Source of the DNA: JALOLG01 sp963722415
Lineage (GTDB): Bacteria > Actinomycetota > Acidimicrobiia > Acidimicrobiales > Ilumatobacteraceae
NCBI GenBank assembly: GCA_963722415.1
Contig: CAVRNI010000046.1
Location: forward strand, 8,136 to 72,135
Reading direction: 5' to 3'
Length of the DNA stretch: 64,000 bases
Positions 1 to 9,747 of this stretch are shown here, in pieces. Under the pieces are notes generated by a model. It saw nothing but the letters and a program-made list of their open reading frames with translations. It was not told the origin of the DNA and made no database searches. Position 1 is the stretch's first letter; every line of letters begins with the position of its first letter. Made by a program: the position numbers and the translations under genes.

Positions 1-1
1 C

Positions 2-844
2 GATCGGCTCACCGGTGCTCCGCTGCCCGAGGCGCCGTGGTCGCACATCTTTCCTGTCACCATCGCCGGCCATCAGGTCTGGGCCCAGCGGCACACGATG
101 GCCGGCAACCCGGGGTGCGAGTTCTTCGGGCCATGGGATGAGGGTCCGGCGGTCAAAGAGGCGATCCTCGAGGCAGGATCCGCATTCGATCTGCGCCGGG
201 TCGGGTCGCTCGCCTACTTCACGAACGCTCTGGAGCTGGGCTGGATCCCACGCCCGATGCCGGCCATCTTCACCGGCGACGAGCTCCGCCCGTTCCGTGA
301 GTGGCTGCCGTCGACCAGCAGCGAGGCAACCTGGGGTCTCGGCGGCAGCCTCTACCTCCCCGACATCGAGGACTACTACTTCACGCCGTGGGAGCTCGGG
401 TACGGCAATGTGATCAAGTACGACCACGATTTCGTCGGGCGAGAAGCGCTCGAACGGATGAAGGACGACGACCACCGCCGGAAGGTGACGCTCGTGTGGG
501 ACCCCGCTGACGTTGCTCGAGTCGTCGAGTCGTACATGCGGCCCGAGGAGACCCCGCCGCTCTACATCGAGTTCCCGCGAGCGACGTATGCGACATGGCA
601 GTACGACGCGGTCCACGACGACAAGGGACGAACGGTCGGTGCGTCGACCTACACCGGCTTCAGTTGGAACGAACGGGCGATGCTCTCACTCGCAGTCGTC
701 GAGCCCGAGTACGCCGAGCCGGGGACGCACGTCTCGGTTCTCTGGGGAGAACCGGAGGGTGGCGCCAAGAGTTCCTGGTTGGAGCCCCACCGCCAGGTGG
801 AGATCGGCGCCACGGTCGCGCCTGCTCCGATCGGGAAGAAATAG
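2..844 (+). CDS. GcvT-like aminomethyltransferase / O-demethylase family protein (5' truncated by window)
   Basis: The reading frame is open from the left window edge, so the N-terminus is missing; about 280 residues remain. It resembles the glycine-cleavage T-protein family (folate-dependent methyl or aminomethyl transfer), including the LigM/DesA type of tetrahydrofolate-dependent O-demethylase. Visible family signs are the GNVIKYDHDFVGREAL stretch (around residue 137 of the visible part), typical of the T-protein domain, followed by a C-terminal barrel-like domain with YTGFSWNERAMLSLAVVEP. The exact substrate cannot be read from this part. No downstream gene on the same strand follows closely, so it probably ends its transcription unit. 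Family assignment is fairly safe; the demethylase reading is inference. Confidence 0.75.
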   Translation, partial: DRLTGAPLPEAPWSHIFPVTIAGHQVWAQRHTMAGNPGCEFFGPWDEGPAVKEAILEAGSAFDLRRVGSLAYFTNALELGWIPRPMPAIFTGDELRPFREWLPSTSSEATWGLGGSLYLPDIEDYYFTPWELGYGNVIKYDHDFVGREALERMKDDDHRRKVTLVWDPADVARVVESYMRPEETPPLYIEFPRATYATWQYDAVHDDKGRTVGASTYTGFSWNERAMLSLAVVEPEYAEPGTHVSVLWGEPEGGAKSSWLEPHRQVEIGATVAPAPIGKK

Positions 845-928
845 CGGTCGACATGGTCTTCGAGTCGTGCCGTCCGAAGACCTGCACCGAGAGCGCACTC
901 GATGCGCGGAAGACACACCCGGCGCTGC

Positions 929-1303
929 TCACTCGGCGAGGACGTCCGGACGGATCGGACTCACGCCGGTCTGTCGAGGGATCGATTCTCGCCTTTTCAG
1001 ACGTTCAAATGCATCGGTCGGCGCACGCGACGCGACGGCCCGTCGACGATCGGCGCGTCGTAGGAACCACAGAAACACCGGAAGGGCTCCGATCAGGAGG
1101 CGGGCGAGACGAATCGGAAAGGCCATCACCGGCATCCGGCGTAACAGCCACAGCGCCAACACGGCGACCACTCGCATGCCGAAGATGCGCCGGGTGTTCG
1201 CCTCCAGCCGATCGACGATCGGGCGGGCCCGGCGGCGGGCCGCTCGAGGACTGGCCGGAGGCACGCCCTCGCCTTCAACTGTCGTCCTTTCAACGGTCGT
1301 CAT
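929..1303 (-). CDS. Small hypothetical membrane protein
   Basis: Unrecognised protein of 124 residues. The ATG at 1303 is preferred because an AGAGGA motif lies 8 nt upstream; the frame also opens farther upstream at 1342. The N-terminal third is Arg/Ala-rich and probably cytoplasmic. The middle has two hydrophobic stretches, around VVAVLALWLL and LLIGALPVFLWFL, that could form a hairpin in the membrane. The C-terminus is basic. It stands alone between the end of the GcvT-like gene and a sortase-like gene on the other strand. No function can be given. Confidence 0.5.
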   Translation of the reverse strand: MTTVERTTVEGEGVPPASPRAARRRARPIVDRLEANTRRIFGMRVVAVLALWLLRRMPVMAFPIRLARLLIGALPVFLWFLRRADRRRAVASRAPTDAFERLKRRESIPRQTGVSPIRPDVLAE

Positions 1304-1351
1304 CGTCAGTTCCTCTCGGTGCGCCTTGTGACGCTCGTGCACCCCATCAGC

Positions 1352-1385
1352 GAACCGCCCGCCCTGTCAGCTGGGCGGGCGGTTC
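1352..1385. terminator. Strong GC-rich hairpin
   Basis: A perfect 13-bp inverted repeat (GAACCGCCCGCCC and its complement) with an 8-nt loop. It has no U-tract on either side. It lies upstream of both the leftward small membrane gene and the rightward sortase-like gene, so it does not follow any visible gene. It could be a leader hairpin or an orphan terminator; the role is unclear. Confidence 0.4.
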
Positions 1386-1612
1386 TGCGGCCGGGGTTGG
1401 AGCCGCCACGCCGAGCGGCTTCAGCTGAGGCTAGGAGGGCTCAGCTGCCCCGTCGCCTGGAGTTGAGATGCCCGCTCGCCGTCACACTGAAACGACTCGG
1501 GTTGTCGCGTTGAGTGGTCTGCGGCCTCATTTGTGCGCCGTCAGTGGCAGAGCGCGCGCCGTTTGCGTTCGACCGACGGAGCGAGTTAAGTGGTACTCGA
1601 CTGGGGGCGGTC

Positions 1613-2355
1613 ATGAATCGTCGGTTTTCAGCGGTCGTCGTGGCGTCAGGCATGGCATCGATCGCGGCCCTGACGATCGCGGGGTGGCCACTGCAGGAGA
1701 GATCCTCCGGGCTCCATACGGATCCCTACGCGGCAGAGGAGACCCGCACGACGACTGGTGTTGTCAGTTCGCCGACCTCCGTCACCATCGTCGCCTCCCA
1801 CGCACCTCGGCCAGGCGCGGCGTCCCCCGCACCGCCGGACAGGACGACGGTCGCCGCCCGCCCGCCGACGTCCGCCACCGTCGCCCCAGCCGACCTGCCT
1901 TCCGTGACGACGTCGCCGCCAGCGCCGGACACGGTGGTCGTCGAACCGCCAACCATGGCCCCGCCGACGCGGAGTACGTCCTCGACATCGCGTCCCTCGA
2001 CCTCCACGAACCGGTCGTCGCAGGTGAGCAGGACGAGATCGACCAGGGCCACGTCACTGCGGTCGATTGGTCGTCAGAGGGTTATCCGACCTCGTGCCTT
2101 CCTGGAGACGGATGCACGGTGTGGTTGGCGGGCCATCGGTCCACTCACCAGGCGGTCTTCGCCCGCCTGCCCGAGATCACGGCGGGGGCCCTGATCGAGA
2201 TCCACTTCCATGGCCAGACCTACACCTACGCGGTCACCGACGTGGTCACCGTGCCGGGATCGGCGCCGCCATCGGTGATCCACGGTGACCTGGTGCTCCA
2301 GACGTCGGCACCCGGTGGTCAGCGCATCCTGGTCTACGCCGTCACGGTGAGCTAG
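1613..2355 (+). CDS. Sortase-like protein with Ser at the catalytic Cys position (frameshifted)
   Basis: The N-terminal part (ATG at 1613) reads in frame 2 with a signal-anchor (VVVASGMASIAALTIAGW) and a Thr/Pro/Ala-rich linker. The catalytic domain reads in frame 1, so a shift is needed near 1955-1970. The domain shows the sortase beta-barrel pattern: WLAGHRST carries the expected His, and the C-terminal strand LVLQTSAPGGQRILVYAV carries the expected Arg. The residue at the nucleophile position, normally Cys in a TLxTC motif, is Ser (codon TCG near 2311). Sortases attach proteins to the cell wall through a Cys thioester, so either this is a Ser variant or it is inactive. No substrate with a sorting signal is visible nearby. 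Confidence 0.7.
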
Positions 2356-2374
2356 ATGGGCTCGCGAGAACACC

Positions 2375-2392
2375 TGCGCGTGTCGACGCGCA
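2375..2392. terminator. Possible bidirectional terminator hairpin
   Basis: Short palindrome TGCGCGT-GTCG-ACGCGCA between the convergent ends of the sortase-like gene and the FAD-enzyme gene. It has a 7-bp stem and no U-tract, so this is a weak call. Confidence 0.3.
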
Positions 2393-2393
2393 A

Positions 2394-3995
2394 CTACGGA
2401 TCGATCAGGACTCCGGGGTTGAGGATCGCATTGGGGTCGAGGGTCTTCTTCACGGCGCGCAGCGCGTCGGCGAAGAGCTCGGGCCGCTGGAGGTCGTAGC
2501 CGTCGGGTCGATGCATGCGTCCGACGGCGTGATGGTGGGTCACGGTGCCACCTGCGTCGACGACGATCAGGTTCGAGGCCGCTTTGATCTCGGACCACAT
2601 CGAGATCTCCGAGCCGGGGCGGCCGACCCCTGACCACGTGTAGTACGGGGCGGGTCCATCGGGATACACGTGCGTGAACCGGCACGACAGCGAGTGATGC
2701 TCGCCGAACACCTTGCGCAACACGTCGGTCATCCGCGAACGGACGGCTGCGTCGAAGTCGGGCCACCTGTCCCACGTGATCGCGGTTTCGAACGTGTCGG
2801 CGACGAGGCCGAGGGACGTGTCGACGCCGAGCTGCACACCGATGAAGGCGTCGCGCCACGCGCCAACCGCGCCACCGCGTCCCGTCGGGCTGCCACCGCC
2901 GTCGTCGACACTGACCTCGTCGTCGGCGACGTGTCCACCCGCGGCGCGGGCGATGGCGACGGCCTCGTTGATGTTGTGCCGTTGCGACAGATCCGACGAT
3001 TCGAACGAGACGATGACGAGCGCTTGTTTCCCGTCGAGGCCGGCGGCGCGGCCGGCCTCGACCGGGTCGAGGATGCGGAGGTTGGCCGGCCACAGCTTGG
3101 CCTGCACGATCATGCGCACCGCTTCGCAACCCGCCGGCCACGAATCGAACGTGATCCCGGCCGTGGCACGGAACGCGGGCCGCTTCTGGATCCGCATCCA
3201 CGCCTCGGTCACGACACCGAGCGTGCCTTCCGAGCCGATGACCATCCGGTCGGGACTCGGTCCGGCGCCGCTGCCGGGCAGCCGGCGGCTCTCCCACCAC
3301 CCCCGCGGCGTCAACATCCGAATCGACTCGACGAAGTCGTCGATGTGGGTGTGGTTGGTGGCGTAGTGCCCGCCAGACCGGGTGACGATCCATCCTCCCA
3401 GGGAACTGAATCGGAACGACTGCGGAAAGTGGCGCAACGTGTGGCCGCTCGGTTTCAACTGCTGTTCGAGGGCCGGACCGAGCACGCCCGCTTGGATCCG
3501 TGCCGCACGCGACACCTCGTCGATCTCGAGCACGCGGTCGAGACGGTCGAGGGCGATCGTCACGCACGGGCCACAGTCGTCGGGCGGGTTCACCCCCCAC
3601 ACCACCGACGAGCCGCCGCCGTACGGGATCGCGACGTATCCGTTGCTGTCGCACCACGCGAGCGTGATCTCGAGCTCCTGCTCGTCACGGGGATGGGCGA
3701 CGACGTCCGGGGGATTCGGGAACTGCAGGTTGAACGCCCGGGTGCGGTCGGTGAAGCTCGCGCCGTAGGCGTGGAAGGCCCGCTCGTACGTCGACGTGTC
3801 ACACCACGGTGACAGGTGATCGGGCACCGAGATGCGCGGCTCGCGCAACTGCGCATCCTCGGCTCGGGGCACCGGGTGGGCGGTGATCGCGGTGCCGTAC
3901 CGTTCGGACAGCTGTGCCGCCAGCGCGGCGCGGTCCGCGTCGGTCGGCTCCTCCGACTCCATGCACCATGCCCAGAACGAGCGCCGATCCCCCAT
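2394..3995 (-). CDS. FAD-binding oxidase, alkyldihydroxyacetonephosphate synthase (AGPS) family
   Basis: A 533-residue flavoprotein of the vanillyl-alcohol-oxidase fold. The PP-loop of the FAD_binding_4 domain is visible as PYGGGSSVVWG (about residue 124), followed by GSEGTLGVVTEAWMRI. Near residue 485 is THHHAVG, the His triplet typical of AGPS, which exchanges the acyl group of acyl-DHAP for a fatty alcohol in ether-lipid synthesis. The N-terminus (RSFWAWCMESEEPTD) and the end (ILNPGVLIDP) also fit AGPS. Bacterial members are common in actinobacteria and their substrates are often untested, so ether-lipid synthesis is inference. It is a single gene, divergent from the ECF sigma gene at 4121. 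Confidence 0.85.
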   Translation of the reverse strand: MGDRRSFWAWCMESEEPTDADRAALAAQLSERYGTAITAHPVPRAEDAQLREPRISVPDHLSPWCDTSTYERAFHAYGASFTDRTRAFNLQFPNPPDVVAHPRDEQELEITLAWCDSNGYVAIPYGGGSSVVWGVNPPDDCGPCVTIALDRLDRVLEIDEVSRAARIQAGVLGPALEQQLKPSGHTLRHFPQSFRFSSLGGWIVTRSGGHYATNHTHIDDFVESIRMLTPRGWWESRRLPGSGAGPSPDRMVIGSEGTLGVVTEAWMRIQKRPAFRATAGITFDSWPAGCEAVRMIVQAKLWPANLRILDPVEAGRAAGLDGKQALVIVSFESSDLSQRHNINEAVAIARAAGGHVADDEVSVDDGGGSPTGRGGAVGAWRDAFIGVQLGVDTSLGLVADTFETAITWDRWPDFDAAVRSRMTDVLRKVFGEHHSLSCRFTHVYPDGPAPYYTWSGVGRPGSEISMWSEIKAASNLIVVDAGGTVTHHHAVGRMHRPDGYDLQRPELFADALRAVKKTLDPNAILNPGVLIDP

Positions 3996-4120
3996 GACCG
4001 AACCCTACTTCCCGGTCCCGTGAGCCATTTCTGCCCCGTGCGTCACGAGCAACCTTCGGGGACCGGTGGTGCTCTAATGCGGCATGGACGAGTGCGCCCC
4101 GCCACTCGTTGCCGTCGCCG

Positions 4121-4639
4121 ATGGTTGATGGTGGTGAGTCCGTGCAGGTGCCGACGTCGGACGCCGAGTTCGTCGAACTGGTGCGCCTCGAGCTCCCACG
4201 CGTGCAGCGCATCGCCCGAATGTTGACCGGGAACGCGGACGCTGCCGACGACGTCGTCGCCGAGGCGATCGCCCGGTCCCTTCCACGATGGCGGGCAGGC
4301 GGGATCGACGACTGCCCCGCGTACCTGCGCCGGGTGGTGGTCAACCTGTCGACACGCCGATGGCGCCGGCGCGCCCTCGCGATGCGTCGCGATCACCTCG
4401 CGCTCGACTGGTTGGAGAATCCGCCGGATCTCGAAGCGGTGACCGTCGAGCGTGACCGAACCCTGCGAGCGGTGATGCGCCTGCCGGTGCGACGGCGAGC
4501 CGTCGTGGTGTTGCGGTTCTACGACGACCTCCCCGAAGCCCGCATCGCCGAAGTGCTCGGTATCAGCACCGGCACCGTGAAGTCGCAACTCTCTCGCGCG
4601 CTCGAGCAACTCCGCGCCGAACTCGGGACTCAGTACTAG
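4121..4639 (+). CDS. ECF (SigE-family) RNA polymerase sigma factor
   Basis: About 172 residues with sigma region 2 (LPRVQRIARMLTGNADAADDVVAEAI) and region 4 (RLPVRRRAVVVLRFYDDLPEARIAEVLGISTGTVKSQLSRA, quoted here in overlapping pieces of the family pattern). An upstream TTG at 4109 is in frame, but ATG 4121 is a better start; GTG 4142 is also possible. The stop is followed almost at once by the gene for a membrane-anchored kelch-type protein at 4642, which is therefore the likely partner or regulator of this sigma factor. The pair is cotranscribed. Function as an extracytoplasmic-function sigma factor is well supported; the signal is unknown. Confidence 0.88.
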   Translation: MVDGGESVQVPTSDAEFVELVRLELPRVQRIARMLTGNADAADDVVAEAIARSLPRWRAGGIDDCPAYLRRVVVNLSTRRWRRRALAMRRDHLALDWLENPPDLEAVTVERDRTLRAVMRLPVRRRAVVVLRFYDDLPEARIAEVLGISTGTVKSQLSRALEQLRAELGTQY

Positions 4640-4641
4640 AT

Positions 4642-6010
4642 ATGTCCGAACGACGTACTCCCGACTCGGTCGAATCACGTCTCCGTGAGCACCTGTCCGC
4701 CGTCGACCGGGCGCCGGTGGTCGGAGCCGACACGATCATGGGCGCGTCGAAGCGCGCCGAGATCCGCATGCGGCGTCGGCGTGGTGCCGTCGTGGGCGTC
4801 GCGTCGGTCGGACTCGTGGCGGTGGCGTCGGTCGTGGTGTGGTCGAACCAGCCCGGGTCGTCCGATGCGGTCGTTCCCGCCGCCGCGAGCGCCGCGACGG
4901 CTCCGGCGTCCGCGACCGCTCCGGCGTCCGCGACGGTTCCGGCGTCTGCGACACCGACCGCCACGGCCGTTCCGACTTCGACGTCGCCGGCGTCGCGCAC
5001 CTGGACGGCGATCGCGCCCGACCCGCGTGGGACGGCGTTCTACCCGTCCGTGGTGTGGACCGGGAGCGAGGCACTCGTCGTCGGCGGCGTCGACCCCGGT
5101 GGCCAGCCCCGTCCGGCGGCGGCCGCCTACGACCCCGTCACCGACACGTGGCGGACGCTCGCCGACCCGCCCACCGATTCGGATCGCATCAACCCGCTCG
5201 TCGCCTGGACCGGCACCGACATGCTGCTGATCGGCGGCGACAACCCCGACGGCAGTCTGCTGGTGTCGTACGGCGAGGCCTATGACCCGGCCACCGACAG
5301 CGTGGCGAGGCATTGCGTCGCCTCCGGTCGGATTCGTCACCGACCGGTCTCCGGCCGCGTGGACCGGCCGCGAGCTGCTCGTGTGGCCGGGCGACGGTGG
5401 TGGCTCGACGATGGAGATCGCGCCGATCGCCTACGACCCCGCCACCGACAGCTGGCGGGAGCTCGCCGCGCCACCGATCGAGCGGCGCCAGCAGGCCGCG
5501 TCGGTGTGGACTGGAACGGAGTGGATCGTCTGGGGTGGCACCACCGGAGACAGGGAGCTCGACGACGGCGCCGCCTACGACCCGACATCCGGCACGTGGC
5601 GGGCGCTTCCCGACTCACCGTTGTCGCCGCGCCGGGTTCGCGGCGTGTGGACCGGTGAGGAGCTGATCATCGTCGCCGGGTCGACGGGTGGCGCGCCCGT
5701 GACCGGCAACGGCGAGTTGGCGTTGTCCGACGGCGCTGCCTACGACCCCGTCACTGGTGCATGGCGGTCGATCACGTCCGGACCGGCCCATCCCGGCTTC
5801 GAGCCGTTGTGGACCGGCCGCGAGATGATCATGATCGCCAAGGGAGCCGCATCCGTGTACGACGTCGTCACCGACCGGTGGATCGACCCGTGCTGCGTCG
5901 GCGACTCCGGCGCCGGCGGCGTGGGCGCGCCCGTGTGGACCGGGACGTCGGTGCTGTTGATCGGCAGCAGCGATCCCGGAGTCGGCGGCGCGGTGCTCAC
6001 CCCAGGCTGA
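4642..6010 (+). CDS. Membrane-anchored kelch-repeat protein, probable partner of the ECF sigma factor (frameshifted)
   Basis: About 456 residues after joining frame 1 (4642 to about 5301) to frame 2 (about 5303 to 6010); the shift interrupts one repeat at DS|WRGIASPP. The first 45 residues are charged and cytoplasmic (VESRLREHLSAVDRAP), then one membrane segment (GVASVGLVAVASVVVW) and an Ala/Thr/Pro-rich linker. The outside part has at least five kelch-like blades, each with the pattern WTG..-(10-15)-AAYDP.T..W. The position directly after a sigma gene suggests an anti-sigma or sensor role, with the cytoplasmic N-terminus contacting the sigma factor; this is inference, as no zinc-finger anti-sigma motif is seen. 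Confidence 0.75.
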
Positions 6011-6483
6011 TGTTGTTGCAGGCCTGGCACGTCGCCTCGGGGATCAGGCCGGCCTTCATCAGCCGGGCGAACAGCCAGCACCCGGTGCAGAACCCGACCA
6101 CTGACTCCAGCGTGGCGAACACCAAGAGAAGCGCGACGAGCACGTTGGCCAGCGTGGTGAGCCCGAAGCCGAGGCTGGCCACGGCCGCGGCCGTGCTCAC
6201 GACGAAACCGATGCCCTGCGCGAAGCGCTTGGGTGGTCCGGCGACGTACCTCGGCGGTCCCGAGACGCGGCGCGATCACCCGATTCGCCACCTGGCCGAG
6301 CACGCTCAAGGTCGGTCCCGCGACCACCCGCGCCAGGAAACCCAGCGCGACCACGACGAGGAGCCAGTGCCAGCCGGTCAGCAGGATGACGGCGGCGAGG
6401 ATGGCGACCCCACCGGCGACCACGCGCGCCGTCTTCTCGTTGACCGGATTGGGGAAGCTGAACACGTCCGACATCGCGGTCAT
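5997..6483 (-). CDS. DUF4395 family membrane protein (frameshifted)
   Basis: About 160 residues. The first part reads from ATG 6483 (or ATG 6474, MSDVFSFPNPVNEK) and the last part in another frame from about 6243; joining gives RLG..PPKRFAQGIGFVV, a typical DUF4395 stretch. The protein has four or so hydrophobic segments. The C-terminal part contains CTGCW and ATCQAC, two CxxC pairs typical of this family, suggesting metal or disulfide chemistry near the membrane. Function is not known. Its 3' end overlaps that of the kelch gene by 14 nt (convergent). Confidence 0.75.
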
Positions 6484-6520
6484 CGACCGTACGGTATCCC
6501 CGCCGATCGCATTGCCGACC

Positions 6521-6580
6521 TAGTCGGTCAACTTTCGGCCTCGTCGGTCAACTTTCGGACCCCGTTGGTCAACCTTCGGT
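6521..6580. repeat. Three short tandem repeats of about 20 bp
   Basis: Three head-to-tail copies of GTCGGTCAACTTTCGG; the first two are identical in this 16-bp core and the third differs at two positions. Spacing is 20 and 21 bp. The array lies between two leftward membrane-protein genes and overlaps the stop of the upstream one. It may be a protein-binding array in the DUF4395 promoter region, or simple slippage. Confidence 0.6.
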
Positions 6581-7009
6581 TGGTGCGACGTCGCTTCGAG
6601 GACGGAAGGCGAGCGCCAGCAGGGCGACCATCGTGACCAGGACGATGATTTCGGAGATCAGCGACAGCGCCGCCTCCGGGGCGGGCTTCAGGCCCGGCTG
6701 ATCGACGAACCCGAACCAGCCGTCATCGGTCCGCTTGGCGAAGTACGACGCGACGAGCGAGACCACGGCCCACACCAACCCGCCGACGGCGGCGAGCTTC
6801 CACACGAGGTCGGGCAGTTGCTTGACGAACAGCGGCACGACGAGCCCGAGCGCGATGGCGACTGCTCCCAGCGCGTTCGCCAGGAACTGTTCGCCGATGT
6901 TTCCGATGGGGATGTCCTTGTAGCCGTCGTTGTAGAGCGACAGATGTGCGTAGCCACCGACGAGTGCCGCGACAGCGCCGATGACGCGCAGGATGACTGT
7001 TGGCGTCAC
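6569..7009 (-). CDS. Hypothetical four-helix membrane protein
   Basis: 146 residues with four predicted membrane segments (VIGAVAALVGGYAHLSLY, FLANALGAVAIALGLVVPLF, LAAVGGLVWAVVSLVASYF and IIVLVTMVALLALAF). The conserved-looking GYAHLSLYNDGYKDIP loop after the first helix resembles small actinobacterial integral membrane proteins of unknown function. The start at ATG 7009 gives a proper signal-anchor. It is divergent from the large regulator gene at 7092. Confidence 0.7.
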   Translation of the reverse strand: MTPTVILRVIGAVAALVGGYAHLSLYNDGYKDIPIGNIGEQFLANALGAVAIALGLVVPLFVKQLPDLVWKLAAVGGLVWAVVSLVASYFAKRTDDGWFGFVDQPGLKPAPEAALSLISEIIVLVTMVALLALAFRPRSDVAPTEG

Positions 7010-7091
7010 GCCGCGAAAAGTACTCGCTCATTCGCGTCGAGTCCGGGCGACCCACGGTTGGCGAGTCGGTGACGCCGGGTACTCTCCCCGA

Positions 7092-9633
7092 GTGGCTGTG
7101 GCCGTGATCCCGGCGCCGACGACGCCGCTCCTCGGCCGGGCCATCGAGTTCGCCCAGATCACCGACCTGCTGTGGAACCCAGACGTGCGGCTGGTCTCGT
7201 TGCTCGGTCCCGGCGGGATCGGCAAGACCCGGCTCGCCGTCGAGGTCGCCTGGGAGCTGCACGACGGAACGGGATTCACCGACGGCGTGTGGTTCGTCGA
7301 CCTGGCCTCGGTGAACGATCCGGATCTGGCGCCGGCCACCGTCGCCCGTGCCATCGGCATCGTCGACATGGGCACGGGACACGACGTCGAGCGCATGTGC
7401 GAGGCGATTCGGGATCGCGACATGCTGCTCGTGCTCGACAACTTCGAGCACGTGACGCCCAACGCCCGATTCGTCGCCGAGCTCCTCGCCGCCGCGCCAC
7501 GGCTGTCGATCCTCGTCACCAGCCGCCGGTCCTTGCACCTCCGCGGTGAGCACGAGATCGTCGTTCCGCCGCTCGGTCCCGACGCCGCAGTGGAGCTGTT
7601 CTCGGCGCGGGCGCGGGCCGTGAACCCGGCATTCGAGCTCGGCGAGACGACGACGCCGATCGTCGAGTCGATCTGCGTCGAGGTCGATCGGTTGCCCCTC
7701 GCCATCGAGTTGGCCGCGGCACGCAGCAAGGTGCTCTCGCCGGCCGAGCTCCATTCTCGGCTGGGCAGCCGTCTCGAACTGCTCACGCGCGGGCCCAGCG
7801 ATCAGCCTGAGCGCCTTCGTTCGATGCACGCCACGATCTCGTGGAGCTACGACGCGTTGCCGGCCGACGTCCAGGGCCTCTACCGCCAGTTGTCGACGTT
7901 CTCCGGCGGCTGGAGCGTGGAAGCGGCGGAGGCGGTGTGCGAGCCGGCGGCCGTCTCCGTGCTGGATGGGTTGGCGATCCTGCTCGACCACCATCTCGTC
8001 CAACGCGACGACACCGGCGCCGAATCCCGATTCGGGATGTTCGAGACCGTCCGCGAGTTCGGCCGACAAGAGTTGGTGAGTGCCGGTGACGCGGCAGATG
8101 TGGCGCGTCGCCATGCGACGTACTTCCTCGCGTTCGCGCACATCGCCGAGCGCGAGTTCCACAAGGCCGATCAGGCGGCGTGGCTGGATCGCGTCGCGAC
8201 CGAGCACGACAACATTCGCGCCGCGCTGCAGTGGTCCCTCGCCGAGGATCCCGAGATGGCCCTCGACCTGGCCGGGACGCTGTGGCGATTCTGGGTGTTG
8301 CGCGGCTACGTGAAGGAGGGCCTGGGGTGGCTCGAGCGCACCATCGACGCCGCCAGCGATTCGCCGTCCACCGTTCGGGCCCGGGCGATGTTGGGTGCCG
8401 GCTCGATGTACGAAGCCATCGGTGACGACGAGGCGGCCGAGCTCCGGTATCTCGCAGGATTGCGGGATTGGGAGGCGCTCGACGACGCGATGGGCATCGC
8501 CCTCGCCTCACGCCATCTCGGCAACGCCGATCTCGGACGCGGCAGGTACGCCCAGGCGATCGAGTGGTACGTGAAGGCGCGGACGCTCGGTGAGCAACTG
8601 CACGACGATGGGGTGATCGCCGGTTCGGTCTCGAACCTCGGCAGCGTGGCGTACTTCCAGGGCGACTACGAACGGGCGGAGGAGCACTGGACCGAGGCGG
8701 CGGCGTTCTACCGGGCGTCGCGCGACTCCAACCGCCTGGCGTCGATCCTCAACAACCTGGCCGAGTTGGCGGCGCTGCGAGGCGATCCGGCTGCCGCCGT
8801 GACGCGACACGAGGAGGTGCTGGAGCTCCGCCATCAGTTGGCCGACCCGATCGGCACCGCCCAGACGCTCGTCAACCTCGGCAACGCCATCAAGGGCACG
8901 GGCGACCTCGCCAGAGCGAGGGTGGTGTTGGAGGACGGGTTGGCCCGCTTGCGCAGCTTGGGGATCGAGCGCGACATCGGTGCGTGCCTGTACAACATGG
9001 CGCTCCTGGCCCGCGCCGAGGGACGGACGGCGGAGGCGGCCGACATGGCGGGCGAGGCGCTGACCATCAAGCACGCGACGGACGAGCTGTTCGATCTCGC
9101 CCAGTGCCTCGAGTTGATCGCCGGTGTCGCGGCTGATGCGGGCCTCGGCGGACGGGCGACGCGGGTGCTGGGCGCGGCAGCGGCGCTGCGGCGGGACCTC
9201 GGGGCTCGGCCGAGCGAGGGCGAACCAGAAGCCGACGCGATCTACGCGACCGTCCGTGGCGTCGTGGGTGCCGAGGGGCTGGCCGCCGGTATCGCCGAGG
9301 GCGAGACGTGGGCGCTCGCGCAGGCGGTGGCCGAGGCGTCCGAGATCGCATCCGTCGTGTCGTCGGCTCCCGTCGTCAACGTCGTCGCGCCGCTCGCCGC
9401 GCTCGATGGTGTCGTTGTCACCCGCCGCGCAGCGTCTCGGGCTCACCGCCCGTGAGCTCGAGGTGCTCGGGTACCTGGTGCAGCGGTACACCGACCGGGA
9501 GATCGCCGGCGCGTTGACGATCAGCCTCCGAACGGTGACGACGCACGTCGGGCGGATCCTCACCAAGCTCGGCGTCGACGGTCGGCGGCAGGCGGCGACC
9601 GAGGCGACGCGACTCGGGCTGCTCGCCTCCTGA
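7092..9633 (+). CDS. LAL-type ATP-binding LuxR family transcriptional regulator (frameshifted near the C-terminus)
   Basis: About 846 residues, starting at GTG 7092. An NTPase domain with Walker A GPGGIGKTR (about residues 38-46) and a Walker B-like MLLVLDNFEHV comes first. Then follows a long alpha-helical region of TPR-like repeats (about 380-700, for example LGNADLGRGRYAQAIEWYVKA). A shift near 9400-9425 is needed to reach the LuxR helix-turn-helix, GLTARELEVLGYLVQRYTDR...ISLRTVTTHVGRILTKLGV, in frame 1, ending at 9633. Large ATP-binding LuxR regulators act as signal-dependent transcription activators. The target genes are not evident; the lipoprotein gene at 9748 is the nearest candidate. 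Confidence 0.85.
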
Positions 9634-9747
9634 TCGACGACCCCGCGAAATACGTAAGTTCTGCGGACGACGCCGGATCCCCGCTCACTCATCATCCCTA
9701 GGACGTCGTGGTGCGCTCGCGCCACACCAAACGAGGGAGATGAACCA

